The notes: a model not told the origin generated them from the sequence alone. A stretch of 64,000 nt of DNA from DAOLCO01 sp964612555 (GCA_964612555.1 CAZTBW010000009.1:62001-126000); one strand, 5' to 3'. Counted from the first letter of the stretch, positions 52,470 through 61,985 are shown. Numbers and translations: made by a program.

Positions 52470-54278
52470 GTGAAAGTTCTCCTATTTAGTAATGATACCA
52501 TGCCTTTTGGCTCGCTTCCTACCAGTGGTGGGGGCTTGAGGTGTTGGCAGATATATCAGGGGCTGAGGTCTTCTGGCATTGATGTAGTTGCCTCAATGCC
52601 GGCGTTTACCTATTTAACTACGAAATATTATTCGGAAATTCCTGAAGAAGTTCGGGAAAATCTTTGGGAATGGCATACTCAGGACAGTATCCTGAGCAGA
52701 GTTAAACCCGATGTGGTTTTATACTCTTCAAACTGGGATCACTATAATCTCTCAAGAAAACCTGATGTGCCCCTCGTGATTGACCTTCACGGGTCTCGTC
52801 TGATCGAAACATCGCTTTGGGGACATCCCTCGGATACAAATAAAAAAGTTGATGTATTTTCCAAGGCAGATTGTTTTATCTGTGCGGGTAAACGTCAGAG
52901 GATGTATTTTTATGGTTGGCTCACTCAAGCTGGGAGAGTTCCTGGTTCGCAGCATATGATTCGCTATATTCCCATTTCTCTATCCCCTGAGAAGTTTGTG
53001 CGAAGCCCCCTTGCGGCTTCAGATTCAAATTACCCCTTCTTTGTCAGCGGGGGAGGATGGTTTCCCTGGCAGGATCAGTCAAATGCAATATTCTCCGTGT
53101 GTAATGAAGTAGTCAGAAGAAACAAGGGGCTTGTGAAGATTTATGGCACCCCTCATGATAATAATTCAGTTTCTCCTGAGGAGAAACGAATACGGGAAAT
53201 ATTTAAGGAAGTGAAGGCGCTTTCAGAGGAGCACCCCCGGGTGCAGGTACCGGGGTATGTAGGGAGAGACGCGCTACTTAAGGAATACAGCGGTGCATCT
53301 GTTGCGCTTGAGTTGATGCAGTACAACCTTGAAAGAGAACTGGCATTTACCACGCGCACTATTGAATATCTTTGGTGTGGGCTCCCTGTGCTGTATAACA
53401 ATTATTCCGAAATTTCGACACATATCAGTGAATACGATGCAGGATGGACAGTCGATCCTTCCAGCAGGGAAGATATCAAAAAAGTGCTCGAAGAGATTTT
53501 TGAGGAACCTGAAAAAGTTTTACGTAAATCCGAAAACGCTCAAAAACTTGTTCGTGATCGTTTCAGTTGGGATAAAACTATTTCTCCTCTGGTCGATTTT
53601 ATAAATAAACCTGAAATTCTTCCTGCTTCAAAACCGGTAAAAGGATTTATCGCCAGAAGTGCGGCGTATTGTACCCCTACCGGTGTTCCTGTCGTCTTGA
53701 AAGTAAAGGGGGGTACGGAACTGATTCAGGAATTTACTTTTCCTGCAGAAGGAATTTGGGGAATTGAAGTGCCTTATCAAAAGTCCGTCACTGAAAAAGA
53801 TGCTTCTGATCAGGGAGAAGTGCGCTTGAGCATGTACAGTAAAAGTGGGATTAGAATAGGGAAAATTTCCTATAAATTATCAGAAATAAGTGAAAGTGGT
53901 GCTTTTCTTGTTCCAATCTCTCGTATTTTCAGACCCTTGGGTGGTTCACGGGGGCGTCTCAAAATACGCTTCAGCGGGGTGAATAATTCTCAAAATACTG
54001 CTATAACTCTTAGGGGTTTTCAGGATGTGGTGTTTCCTCTGTTTGAGTCCCATTCGATAAAAATTTTAGAGGGAGTGAATACTCTGGGGGGGGAAGCCCA
54101 GGCGAAAGCCTTGCAGATTCGTTTTCATGCAGGAGGTCTGCGGATGTATCATCTGCGGTCTATGCTGGAGCGGGCATACTGGTTACTGAGAAAAGGTGAA
54201 TTCAGACGAGTATTCAGGGCGGTCTTACGAAAGTTACCTCTTCATCGAATGCCCTGTCGAGCTCTTTTTACCAGATAA
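52470..54278 (+). CDS. GT4-like glycosyltransferase with extra C-terminal domain (paralogue B)
   Basis: A 602-residue protein with a GTG start. It matches the minus-strand neighbour in order and motifs: MKVLLFSNDTMPFGSLPTSGGGLR, GGGWFPWQDQSNAIFS, LELMQYNLERELAFTTRTI, YDAGWTVDPSSREDIKK. The C-terminal 220 residues form the same kind of beta-rich extension (VVLKVKGGTELIQEF, RIFRPLGGSRGRLKIRFSG). Catalytic sugar and acceptor unknown. It opens a plus-strand run of five glycan genes, with a 190-base divergent promoter region between it and paralogue A. Confidence 0.82.
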   Translation: MKVLLFSNDTMPFGSLPTSGGGLRCWQIYQGLRSSGIDVVASMPAFTYLTTKYYSEIPEEVRENLWEWHTQDSILSRVKPDVVLYSSNWDHYNLSRKPDVPLVIDLHGSRLIETSLWGHPSDTNKKVDVFSKADCFICAGKRQRMYFYGWLTQAGRVPGSQHMIRYIPISLSPEKFVRSPLAASDSNYPFFVSGGGWFPWQDQSNAIFSVCNEVVRRNKGLVKIYGTPHDNNSVSPEEKRIREIFKEVKALSEEHPRVQVPGYVGRDALLKEYSGASVALELMQYNLERELAFTTRTIEYLWCGLPVLYNNYSEISTHISEYDAGWTVDPSSREDIKKVLEEIFEEPEKVLRKSENAQKLVRDRFSWDKTISPLVDFINKPEILPASKPVKGFIARSAAYCTPTGVPVVLKVKGGTELIQEFTFPAEGIWGIEVPYQKSVTEKDASDQGEVRLSMYSKSGIRIGKISYKLSEISESGAFLVPISRIFRPLGGSRGRLKIRFSGVNNSQNTAITLRGFQDVVFPLFESHSIKILEGVNTLGGEAQAKALQIRFHAGGLRMYHLRSMLERAYWLLRKGEFRRVFRAVLRKLPLHRMPCRALFTR

Positions 54279-54302
54279 TAGTAATTTTTTTAGGAGTTAT
54301 TT

Positions 54303-55028
54303 GTGACTACAGATGCAACAAAAAAGGTCGTCTCCATGAGTGAATATGAAGGAGTTGGTCGGGAGCAGGATATTTATTCAAGAAGATTTTCTGCTGAAGA
54401 GGAAAAAGTACGAAACGAAACCTGGGAAGTGCTTATCCCTGAATTTTTCCAGGAATTTATTGGGGGGAATTCCAGAGTACTGGATCTTGGTGCCGGTGAT
54501 GGTATGTTCATAAAACGAATTACCGCAGGAGAAAAAATAGCGGTCGACCTTTCGCCACACGTGAATGAATTAAAGAGCCAGGGTATCACCGTGATACAGG
54601 CACCTGCAACTGACTTTGTATCGCATTTGTCTGAACCGGTTGATGTTATTTTTATGAGTAACTTTCTTGAGCACCTTCCTGATAAGCGGACACTGCTTGC
54701 TGTTTTTGAAGAGTGTCGTGAAGCGCTTGTGCCGGGTGGAAAGGTATTAATCCTTCAGCCTAATATTCGTTATGTTGGTGTCAGGTATTGGGATTATATT
54801 GATCATCATATCGCGCTTACCGAACACTCACTGGCAGAAGCGCTTGAGGTTTCCGGCTTTAGTGTAAAGAAGTTGATACCCCGGTTTATACCGTATACGT
54901 CTAAATCCGGAGTTGGGAAAATCAGCAGTATGTTCTCTACCAGGGCGCTGGTATCTACCTATTTGAAGTACCCGCTTCTTTGGAAAATTTTTGGTGCCCA
55001 GACGTTTGTTGAAGCCGTTAAAAAATAG
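54303..55028 (+). CDS. SAM-dependent methyltransferase of the glycan cluster
   Basis: A GTG start with AGGAG seven bases upstream. 241 residues, class I fold: VLDLGAGDGMFIKRI (motif I, SAM binding), AVDLSPHVNELK, VDVIFMSNFLEHLPDKRTL and VPGGKVLILQPNIRYVG. The group acts on small molecules or sugar ends. Given its neighbours it probably methylates a sugar of the surface glycan. Confidence 0.82.
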   Translation: MTTDATKKVVSMSEYEGVGREQDIYSRRFSAEEEKVRNETWEVLIPEFFQEFIGGNSRVLDLGAGDGMFIKRITAGEKIAVDLSPHVNELKSQGITVIQAPATDFVSHLSEPVDVIFMSNFLEHLPDKRTLLAVFEECREALVPGGKVLILQPNIRYVGVRYWDYIDHHIALTEHSLAEALEVSGFSVKKLIPRFIPYTSKSGVGKISSMFSTRALVSTYLKYPLLWKIFGAQTFVEAVKK

Positions 55029-55084
55029 TATTTTCTTTGAATGATGATGTAAATTAAAGATGTGAATAGCTAGGGGTCAGGTTC

Positions 55085-56332
55085 ATGGCAATTAATGAGA
55101 TAGTAGTTGTTGGAGGGTGCGGGCATGTTGGTTTACCACTTGGGGTCAAGTTTAGTGAGGTTGGGTATAAAACCAGTTTAGTTGATATTGATGAGCCTGC
55201 GGTAGCTGAAGTTAATGGTGGGCGTTTTCCTTTTCTGGAGAGAGGAGGTGATCTTGCTTTACAGCAGGCACTGAAGAATGGTCTCAGGGCTACTACTGAT
55301 ACTGCCCCTTGTAAAACTGCGGATGCGATTGTGTTCGTAATTGGAACTCCGGTTGATGAGCATTTAAACCCGAAAATATCTGACGTTCTTAAGATTTTTG
55401 ATTCCTATGTTCCTTTGTTATCACCTGGTACTCTTATTATCATGCGCTCTACTTTGTACCCTGGCACTATGGAGCACCTTTATGAGCGTATCAAGGAGCG
55501 GGGAAAAGAGCATGGCGCGGATTTAAAGCTTGCATTTTGCCCTGAGCGGGTAGCGCAAGGGGTTGCCCTTGATGAGATTGATACCCTGCCACAGATAGTC
55601 TCTGCCTTTGATGATGAGAGTTTTCATCTTGCGTGTGAGATTTTTGCAAAACTGGCTCCAAAAGTGATTCGATTAACCCCACTGGAAGCTGAGATGACCA
55701 AACTCATGGCAAACTCATGGCGGTATCTTGAATTTGCAATTGCAAATCAGTTCTACATGATAGCTGAATCAAAAGGGGTCGATTTCTATAAAATTTACGA
55801 TGCCATTCGCCATGACTATCCAAGGGCGCAGGGTTATAAAGCACCTGGTCTTGCTGCCGGTCCCTGTCTTTTTAAGGATACGATGCAGCTCGCAAGTTTT
55901 TTTGATCATCAGTTCTACATGGGGCATTCGGCAATGCTGGTCAATGAAGGGCTTGCAGGGTTTTTAGTTGATAAGGTAGCTAATATTTTTGGAAATACCC
56001 TTTGGGGTAAAAAGATCGGGCTTCTTGGAATGACTTTCAAGGCAAATAACGATGATATACGTGAGTCACTCAGTTATCGAGTCAAAAAGGCGCTTGAATT
56101 TAAGGGAGCTGAGGTATTGCTGCATGACCCGTATCTTGAAGATAGCCTGAATCTTCAGGAAGTGCTGGATACTTCTGATGCTTTCATTATCAGTACCCCT
56201 CATAAGGAGTACCAGGCACTTACTTTTAAAAAGCCATGTATAGACGTGTGGGGCATATATAACCGCTCCGAACTTGAGATTATAGACGGGTATGTTGGTC
56301 GTGAAGACGTCCGGAAAAAAATGACTGCGTAG
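55085..56332 (+). CDS. Nucleotide-sugar dehydrogenase (UDP-glucose/UDP-ManNAc dehydrogenase family)
   Basis: A 415-residue protein with NAD-binding VVGGCGHVGLPLGVKF (about 7-22), LVDIDEPAVAEVNGG, FVIGTPVDEHLNP, CPERVAQG with the catalytic-side residues, LMANSWRYLEFAIANQFY, GPCLFKDTMQL, and the C-terminal LGMTFKANNDDIRESLSYRV. In most relatives the catalytic Cys lies in a GGPCxxKD motif; here it is AAGPCLFKD, so the Cys is kept. It oxidises a UDP-sugar to its uronic acid. Substrate (Glc, GlcNAc or ManNAc) not resolved. Confidence 0.9.
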   Translation: MAINEIVVVGGCGHVGLPLGVKFSEVGYKTSLVDIDEPAVAEVNGGRFPFLERGGDLALQQALKNGLRATTDTAPCKTADAIVFVIGTPVDEHLNPKISDVLKIFDSYVPLLSPGTLIIMRSTLYPGTMEHLYERIKERGKEHGADLKLAFCPERVAQGVALDEIDTLPQIVSAFDDESFHLACEIFAKLAPKVIRLTPLEAEMTKLMANSWRYLEFAIANQFYMIAESKGVDFYKIYDAIRHDYPRAQGYKAPGLAAGPCLFKDTMQLASFFDHQFYMGHSAMLVNEGLAGFLVDKVANIFGNTLWGKKIGLLGMTFKANNDDIRESLSYRVKKALEFKGAEVLLHDPYLEDSLNLQEVLDTSDAFIISTPHKEYQALTFKKPCIDVWGIYNRSELEIIDGYVGREDVRKKMTA

Positions 56333-56386
56333 TGATTCAGATAATGTTCTTGAATGTAGGGGATAATAAATAATACAGGTGTTCTT

Positions 56387-57418
56387 ATGTCAGAAGGAAA
56401 GAAGATTTTAGTTACCGGTTCAGCAGGCTTCATCGGCGGTTACGTGGTTGAAGAGTTGCTGTCAAATGGGTGGACAGTGGTAGGGATAGATAATTTCTCC
56501 AAATATGGAGAAATTGAAAAATCGTATGATTCACACCCGAACTATCATTTTGTTAAGGGAGATGTGAAGAATGTCCCTCTGATGAAAGAGCTTGCGGGGG
56601 ATTGTGATCATATTCTTGCAGGTGCTGCGATGATAGGGGGGATAAGCTATTTTCATGAATATGCATATGATCTGCTTGCAGAAAATGAGCGCATTATGGC
56701 GGCTACTTTTGATACTGCGATAGATGCCTGGAACAAGGGTACTCTTAAGAAAATTACAGTGCTTAGTTCAAGTATGGTGTTTGAATCCACAGAAGTTTTT
56801 CCTTCTCCTGAAGGGGAAGAGTTACGTTGCCCTCCGCCTAAAAGCACCTACGGGTTTCAGAAGCTTGCTTGTGAGTACTTTGCAAGAGGTGCATATGAAC
56901 AGTACGAACTCCCTTACACTATAGTTCGTCCTTTTAATTGTGTAGGTATTGGTGAAAGACGGGCACTCTCAGATAAAGAAATTATGTCCGGAAATGTAAA
57001 ACTCGCCATGAGCCATGTAGTTCCTGATTTGATTCAAAAAATTGTAAAAGGGCAGGATCCGCTTCATATTCTTGGTGATGGCAGTCAGGTGCGTCACTAT
57101 ACGTATGGAGGAGACCTTGCGAAAGGAATAAGAATCGCCATTGAACATCCAAACGCACTGAATCAGGATTTTAATATATCAACTGAGCGTTCCACCTCGG
57201 TGCGGGAGCTTGCAGAGGTGATCTGGAAAAAGATTAAGGGAGATACGCCTCTTAGAATGGTTTCTGATGATCCTTTTACACACGATGTCCAGATGCGTGT
57301 TCCGGATTGCAGAAAGGCTAAGGAGCTTCTCGGCTATGAGGCAGAAACAAGTCTTGAGAGCCTGCTTGATGAAGTTATTCCCTGGGTAACTGAACAAGTA
57401 AAAATCGGCACTATTTAG
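56387..57418 (+). CDS. NAD-dependent nucleotide-sugar epimerase/dehydratase (extended SDR)
   Basis: A 343-residue protein. TGSAGFIGGYVVEELL (residues 8-23) binds NAD, AGAAMIGGISYFHEY replaces the usual HLAA stretch, the Ser of VLSSSMVFES and YGFQKLACEYFARG (catalytic Tyr and Lys) follow, and RPFNCVGIGERRA is family-typical. ILGDGSQVRHYTYGGDLAKG is the conserved loop near the end. It acts on a nucleotide sugar after or beside the dehydrogenase just upstream. Confidence 0.9.
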   Translation: MSEGKKILVTGSAGFIGGYVVEELLSNGWTVVGIDNFSKYGEIEKSYDSHPNYHFVKGDVKNVPLMKELAGDCDHILAGAAMIGGISYFHEYAYDLLAENERIMAATFDTAIDAWNKGTLKKITVLSSSMVFESTEVFPSPEGEELRCPPPKSTYGFQKLACEYFARGAYEQYELPYTIVRPFNCVGIGERRALSDKEIMSGNVKLAMSHVVPDLIQKIVKGQDPLHILGDGSQVRHYTYGGDLAKGIRIAIEHPNALNQDFNISTERSTSVRELAEVIWKKIKGDTPLRMVSDDPFTHDVQMRVPDCRKAKELLGYEAETSLESLLDEVIPWVTEQVKIGTI

Positions 57419-57449
57419 AACCGGAATACGTAATTATTTCATGTAATCA

Positions 57450-58226
57450 ATGGCACTGTTACAGATGAAATCAGCATCTGAAAGTGATTCTTCTCAGTTT
57501 ACAGTGCAACTTATGGCGCCTGTGTACAATGAAGGTTCACAGGTACGTACCTTGTACGAAACTCTTTTGGAGACAGACGCTCCTTTTGACAGTCTTGCCT
57601 TTATTTATGACTTTGATGGGGACACGAGCCTTCCTTATATTGAAGAATTAACAAAAAGAGACCCTCGAGTGCGAGCGGAGAAAAATAATTTTGGAAAAGG
57701 AGTAGTTAATGCTCTTTCCTGGGGATTTTCTATCGCAAAACCAGGACCTCTTATTGTCGTCATGGCAGATAATTCTGATAAACTCTCAATTATTCCTGAA
57801 CTGATTTCTCTCTGGAAAGAAGGGGCTACGGTGGTGGCACCGTCACGTTATATCAAGGGAGGGAAGCAGCATGGGGGACCTGTCTTGAAGAAGTTTCTTT
57901 CAAGTCTATCCGGACGGGTGCTCAAACTCCTCGGGTTTCCCACCTCAGACCCGACAAATAATTATAAACTCTATGATGGGGAGTGGGTGAGGGGTCAGAA
58001 AATTGAGAGTACCGGTGGTTTTGAAATTGCGCTTGAGTTGACAGGAAAAGCTTTTTTTGAAGAGAAAACCATAAAAGAAGTGCCTACCGAGTGGTGGGAT
58101 CGTACCGATGGTGAGAGCAAGTTTAAAATGTGGGCATGGATTCCAAAATATTTACGCTGGTACCTGCCACTTGTTTTTCTTACTCCTTTTTTAAACCTGA
58201 AGAGGAAATGTTTTGGAAGAAGATAG
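57450..58226 (+). CDS. Family 2 glycosyltransferase (DPM1/DPG-synthase-like)
   Basis: A 258-residue protein with VQLMAPVYNEGSQVRTLYETL at the start, FIYDFDGDTSLPYIEEL where the acidic cluster binds nucleotide, RVRAEKNNFGKGVVNALSWGFSIA, VVMADNSDKLSIIPELI (DxD-like DNSD), and a C-terminal RTDGESKFKMWAWIPKYLRWYLPL typical of dolichol-phosphate-sugar synthase relatives. It likely makes a polyprenyl-linked sugar donor. It overlaps the start of fliL by 14 bases. Confidence 0.85.
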   Translation: MALLQMKSASESDSSQFTVQLMAPVYNEGSQVRTLYETLLETDAPFDSLAFIYDFDGDTSLPYIEELTKRDPRVRAEKNNFGKGVVNALSWGFSIAKPGPLIVVMADNSDKLSIIPELISLWKEGATVVAPSRYIKGGKQHGGPVLKKFLSSLSGRVLKLLGFPTSDPTNNYKLYDGEWVRGQKIESTGGFEIALELTGKAFFEEKTIKEVPTEWWDRTDGESKFKMWAWIPKYLRWYLPLVFLTPFLNLKRKCFGRR

Positions 58227-58743
58227 TTCGGAAAGAAAATCCAGAAAAGATACCGAGTCTGAAGTTTCCCCAGCCTCGATTTCTAAAAAGCAATTGATTC
58301 TCCTTGCAGGTTCTTTATTCATTGCTCTAAGTGGTGTTTCTTCGGTGGTATTTTATTTCCTTTTTTCGGGGGATGGAAAAAAAGAATCTGCCACGGCTCC
58401 GGATAGGGTGCAGGTACTTGAGATTGAAGACCCTGACGAGATATTAAGTGGGGCTGTTTTGTCCCTTGAGCCCTTTATAATTAACCTTAAGGGTAACAGC
58501 GGGATATTACATCTTGTTGTTTCTCTTGAGTTTTATGATTTTAATCTTCCCTCTGATATAGAAGCAAGAACGCCTGCACTTCGTGATTACATCATTACAA
58601 AAGCTTCTGATCGTTATGCAAGAGACCTTCTGGTGAACGGGTCTGAAAAACTTAAAGAAGTTCTGCTGGAAGAAATCAACGAAAGAGTCTCAGGGGACAA
58701 CCCGATTACTAATGTATATATCGAGCACCTTCTTATTCGATAA
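58213..58743 (+). CDS. fliL: FliL-like flagellar basal-body-associated protein
   Basis: A TTG start, supported by AGAGGA six bases upstream. The 176 residues have a short charged cytoplasmic start, one membrane helix (about 30-50, LILLAGSLFIALSGVSSVVFYF), a linker, and a periplasmic domain with LSLEPFIINLKGNSGILHLVVSLEF, RDYIITKASDRYARDLLVNG and TNVYIEHLLIR. That is the FliL core, which surrounds the stator and assists torque. No other flagellar gene is in the window. FliL-like proteins also occur outside flagellar operons, so a flagellar role is inferred from family. Confidence 0.8.
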   Translation: MEEDSSERKSRKDTESEVSPASISKKQLILLAGSLFIALSGVSSVVFYFLFSGDGKKESATAPDRVQVLEIEDPDEILSGAVLSLEPFIINLKGNSGILHLVVSLEFYDFNLPSDIEARTPALRDYIITKASDRYARDLLVNGSEKLKEVLLEEINERVSGDNPITNVYIEHLLIR

Positions 58744-59254
58744 TCTCTTCATCGTTAGCGTCGATGGTATCAAATGGTGTGTTTACTTCCTCAATTGAAA
58801 CCACACGAGGTGGGATTGCAAGTGCCCTTTTGATATCATCGGGTATTGGTGGAGGAGGACTTTCAAGTTGTGCTTTAAGATCAGGGGGAAGCTCTTGTGG
58901 CTCCATCTCAAGTTGACGACGAAGGTCTTCGGGAAGTTCCGGAGGAGGAGCGTTTAGTTGTGCCTTCAGATCGGGTGGTAAATCATCAGGGTTATTACTT
59001 TCTGTTCGTGTTGCAGCTTTTTTGATATCTTCAGGTAGCTCATCAGATGGAATCTCTCCCGGAGACCTTCCCGTTGCAATGTTTCCTGTTGAAGTGTCTT
59101 TGGACTCAGCCATGTCTCCGGAGGTGGGCTGATTTGATTCCGGAATGGGGGGGGTAGTTTCTTTAGTAAGACGCTCAGTTTTGTTTTCATGAACAAAATA
59201 GAAATAGGCTCCCGCAATCAATGCTATGTAGATAATTACATTAAATTTTTTCAT
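58733..59254 (-). CDS. Membrane-anchored protein with 15-residue Pro/Leu/Asp repeats
   Basis: A 173-residue protein with one N-terminal helix (about 5-20, ending FYFVHENKTERL) and then a periplasmic region. Residues about 95-150 hold four tandem 15-residue units of the form LPPDLKAQLNAPPPE, LPEDLRRQLEMEPQE, LPPDLKAQLESPPPP, IPDDIKRALAIPP. The repeats alternate a proline turn with an amphipathic helix, which could bind a partner several times. No family recognised. It converges on fliL, overlapping its end by 11 bases. Confidence 0.6.
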   Translation of the reverse strand: MKKFNVIIYIALIAGAYFYFVHENKTERLTKETTPPIPESNQPTSGDMAESKDTSTGNIATGRSPGEIPSDELPEDIKKAATRTESNNPDDLPPDLKAQLNAPPPELPEDLRRQLEMEPQELPPDLKAQLESPPPPIPDDIKRALAIPPRVVSIEEVNTPFDTIDANDEEIIE

Positions 59255-59349
59255 CTATATCTCCCCTACGGTTATCCGAAATGTGTTTTTACTAGATTTT
59301 TTATGTTAAGGTCAAATGCCTATAAATTATTAAAAATCTTTAAGTTCGC

Positions 59350-60336
59350 ATGATACTACCTGGACGATGGCTGCTTTGTATTAATTTAATTTTTGTTGCA
59401 TGTTCTTTGCCGCCATCAGATAACGCCCCAAGATTTCTTGACCCGGATGAGTTTAAAGAAATATCTGAGCTTACCTACGCCAAAGACCTTACCAGAGCGG
59501 GGCAGCTTGGCAGGGCAGAGTTAATACTCTGGAGAGCTATTGAGAGGAATCCTGATCTGGTCGTACCGAGAAATGATCTTGGTTATCTTATGCTTTTAGA
59601 GGATCGTTTTTCCGAGGCTGAAGAAGTCTTGCAGCAGACACTTACAATTGAAGAGTCTTTTGTTTCTGCAAGACTCAATCTTGCTCGAGTGTATATTCAT
59701 ACATCTCGTTTTAAAGAAGCTTTGCTGGAATATGAAACTATTGAGCATCTTGTTTTTCTTTTAAAACCGAGTGAGTACGAACGGATAAACAGGGAGCCTC
59801 TGCCACTTACTTTAGGTGCCAGTATTAAGCGATTAAAAGCATCTACTTATTATTTGATGGGTATTTATGACGAAGCTGCGTGTAATTCTTTTCTTGCGCA
59901 GCAGTTGGCAGCTAATATTCCAGAGGTAAGCCTTCACACCAGGATGCTGCTTTCATTAGAAAAATTATCTGAAGCGCATGAAATTCTCAGGGGGGCAGTG
60001 GTAGTGCATCAGGAGTTATTACCCCCCGATGTGCTATTTGATTATGGACTCGTTTTAACTGCGCTTGAGTCGTATGACACGGCTAAACTGGTATTTGACA
60101 GAATTCTTGAATTGCCATCTATTGGTACCGAGAATCGGACTGCCGCGCGGTTTCTAAGGTATGTGCTTGAGCAAAATCCTGATGAAGCGGAGTTGTTAAA
60201 AGAGTCCTTACTTGATGATGCACTTTCGCCTTGTAAGCGCAGGAAGTTTGATTCTGCCGGGTACTGGCCTCATCACGCAAAAGAATTAATTGTAAATGCA
60301 TATAGAGAGGTATGTATATCTGATGCAGAGCAATAA
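59350..60336 (+). CDS. TPR-repeat lipoprotein
   Basis: A 328-residue protein with a lipoprotein signal ending FVAC (Cys about 19). From about 40 to 150 there are TPR helices (AKDLTRAGQLGRAELILWRAIERNPDLV, FSEAEEVLQQTLTIEESFVSARLNLARVY, FKEALLEYETIEH), and further helical repeats to about 290. TPRs mediate protein contacts; here in the periplasm at a membrane. It overlaps the start of dnaB, so its transcript may carry dnaB too. Confidence 0.75.
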   Translation: MILPGRWLLCINLIFVACSLPPSDNAPRFLDPDEFKEISELTYAKDLTRAGQLGRAELILWRAIERNPDLVVPRNDLGYLMLLEDRFSEAEEVLQQTLTIEESFVSARLNLARVYIHTSRFKEALLEYETIEHLVFLLKPSEYERINREPLPLTLGASIKRLKASTYYLMGIYDEAACNSFLAQQLAANIPEVSLHTRMLLSLEKLSEAHEILRGAVVVHQELLPPDVLFDYGLVLTALESYDTAKLVFDRILELPSIGTENRTAARFLRYVLEQNPDEAELLKESLLDDALSPCKRRKFDSAGYWPHHAKELIVNAYREVCISDAEQ

Positions 60337-61783
60337 AAAGTATCAACAAAATTTCGTTCCGATTAGATCTAATCAGGGCAGTATTCCTGAGTTTGGTGGT
60401 TCTTCAGGAAGAGTTCCCCCGCATTCTCAGGATTCTGAGCAGGCAGTGCTTGGAGCAGTGCTTCTGGATAATGAGTCCCTCCATAGTATTATAGAGATAT
60501 TATCTGCCGAGGATTTTTATCGGGGTGCGCACAAGGAAATTTTTACTGCCATGCTTTCTCTTAGTGAGCGGCATGAGCCTATTGATATAGTTACTCTTAC
60601 TTCAGAGCTTAAAACCAGGGGTACTCTTGAATCTTCTGGTGGTACTGAATATTTATCTGTACTGGTTGATGCCGTGCCAACCTCTGCGCACACGCAGTAT
60701 TACAGCAAGCTCATTCGTGAAATGTCCATTCGAAGAAGGCTCATACACGAAGCTGGTGAAATATCCACTCAGGCGTTTGAGTGGGGCACCAAGGTGGATG
60801 ATCTTCTTGATATGGTAGAACAGAGAATTTTTGCGATATCCGAGTCAAAGATCAAGCCCAGTTTTTCAAAGGTTGGTGAGATCGTAAAAGACTCAATAAA
60901 ACACGTAGAGCAATTGTACGTGAATAACGATCAGATGACTGGTATCCCTTCCGGCTTCCATGATCTGGATGAGATGACTTCAGGTTTTCAACCGTCTGAT
61001 CTGGTAATTCTTGCAGGACGACCCAGCATGGGTAAGACGGCTCTTGCGCTCAGTATGGCTCGTCATGTTGGAGTTGAATGTGGGAAACGGGTTGCGGTAT
61101 TTTCTCTTGAAATGTCCAAGGAGCAGATTACCATGCGACTATTGTGTTCTGAAGCAAAGGTCAGTAACTCAAGAGTAAGAAGTGGTAAGCTTCAGGATAG
61201 TGATTTTCCGCGTCTGGTTGATGCGGCTTCTAAAATTTCTCAGGCAGATATCTTCATTGATGATACTCCCGCTATTTCTGTTCTTGAAATGAGAGCAAAG
61301 GCGAGACGTCTGCACCGTGAGTCTCCTCTTAGTCTTGTTATTGTTGATTACCTTCAGTTAATGAGGGGAAGTTACAGAAGTGCTGAAAGGCGAGAGCAGG
61401 AAATTTCAGAAATTTCTGCTTCTCTTAAAGCGCTTGCCAAGGAATTATCAGTTCCGGTTATTGCGTTGTCGCAGCTTAACCGGGCGGTTGAGAATAGAAA
61501 CGATAAGCGACCTCTTATGGCTGACCTTCGTGAATCTGGTGCCATAGAGCAGGATGCTGATATTATCGGCTTTGTCTACCGGGATGAAGTGTACAATCAG
61601 GACACTCCCGATAAGGGAATTGCCGAACTGATTATTTCCAAACATCGTAATGGTGAGATTGGTACGGTTCGTCTTGGTTTTCAGGGTGAGTTCACGCTTT
61701 TTGTTAATCTTGAGCAGGATGCTGATGACTATGATTATCTTGGGGCGGATCTTGGGCTTGATGAAGAGGATGAATTAATATAG
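60323..61783 (+). CDS. dnaB: Replicative DNA helicase DnaB
   Basis: It unwinds DNA at the replication fork. N-terminal domain at about 20-125 (PPHSQDSEQAVLGAVLLDN). RecA-like core with LVILAGRPSMGKTALALSMA (Walker A), AVFSLEMSKEQ, LVIVDYLQLM (Walker B), LKALAKELSVPVIALSQLNRAVE and DLRESGAIEQDADII, FVYR and ISKHRNGEIGTV. There is no intein. ATG 60323 (486 aa) is preferred, with AGAGG upstream; an ATG nine codons earlier lacks a ribosome site. It overlaps the TPR lipoprotein gene by 14 bases. Confidence 0.95.
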   Translation: MQSNKKYQQNFVPIRSNQGSIPEFGGSSGRVPPHSQDSEQAVLGAVLLDNESLHSIIEILSAEDFYRGAHKEIFTAMLSLSERHEPIDIVTLTSELKTRGTLESSGGTEYLSVLVDAVPTSAHTQYYSKLIREMSIRRRLIHEAGEISTQAFEWGTKVDDLLDMVEQRIFAISESKIKPSFSKVGEIVKDSIKHVEQLYVNNDQMTGIPSGFHDLDEMTSGFQPSDLVILAGRPSMGKTALALSMARHVGVECGKRVAVFSLEMSKEQITMRLLCSEAKVSNSRVRSGKLQDSDFPRLVDAASKISQADIFIDDTPAISVLEMRAKARRLHRESPLSLVIVDYLQLMRGSYRSAERREQEISEISASLKALAKELSVPVIALSQLNRAVENRNDKRPLMADLRESGAIEQDADIIGFVYRDEVYNQDTPDKGIAELIISKHRNGEIGTVRLGFQGEFTLFVNLEQDADDYDYLGADLGLDEEDELI

Positions 61784-61803
61784 ACTTTTTTGCTTGTTCA
61801 TAT

Positions 61804-61878
61804 CGGGGTGTGGCGCAGCCTGGCTAGCGCGTTCGCTTGGGGTGCGAGAGGTCGGCGGTTCAAATCCGCTCACCCCGA
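61804..61878 (+). tRNA. tRNA-Pro (anticodon GGG)
   Basis: A 75-base cloverleaf: acceptor CGGGGTG/CACCCCG, D-arm GGCGCAGCCTGGCTAGCGC, anticodon stem TTCGC/GCGAG (terminal wobble) with loop TTGGGGT giving anticodon GGG, T-arm GGCGG TTCAAAT CCGCT (one wobble). The CGGGGTG start is characteristic of tRNA-Pro. CCA is not encoded. It starts 20 bases after dnaB. Confidence 0.95.
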
Positions 61879-61985
61879 TTCTCAAATTATTTTCTTGAAT
61901 GATCTCAATATCTTAAATAGTAGAGTTGATTCTTTGAAGGTTCTCCTTGAGGAGCTCTTTGAAGACGCATGTGGAAACTGCTTGT

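Noticed and set aside
58213..58743. Evidence for a flagellar gene cluster
   Set aside because: Only the FliL-like protein is present; no other flagellar gene lies in the window.
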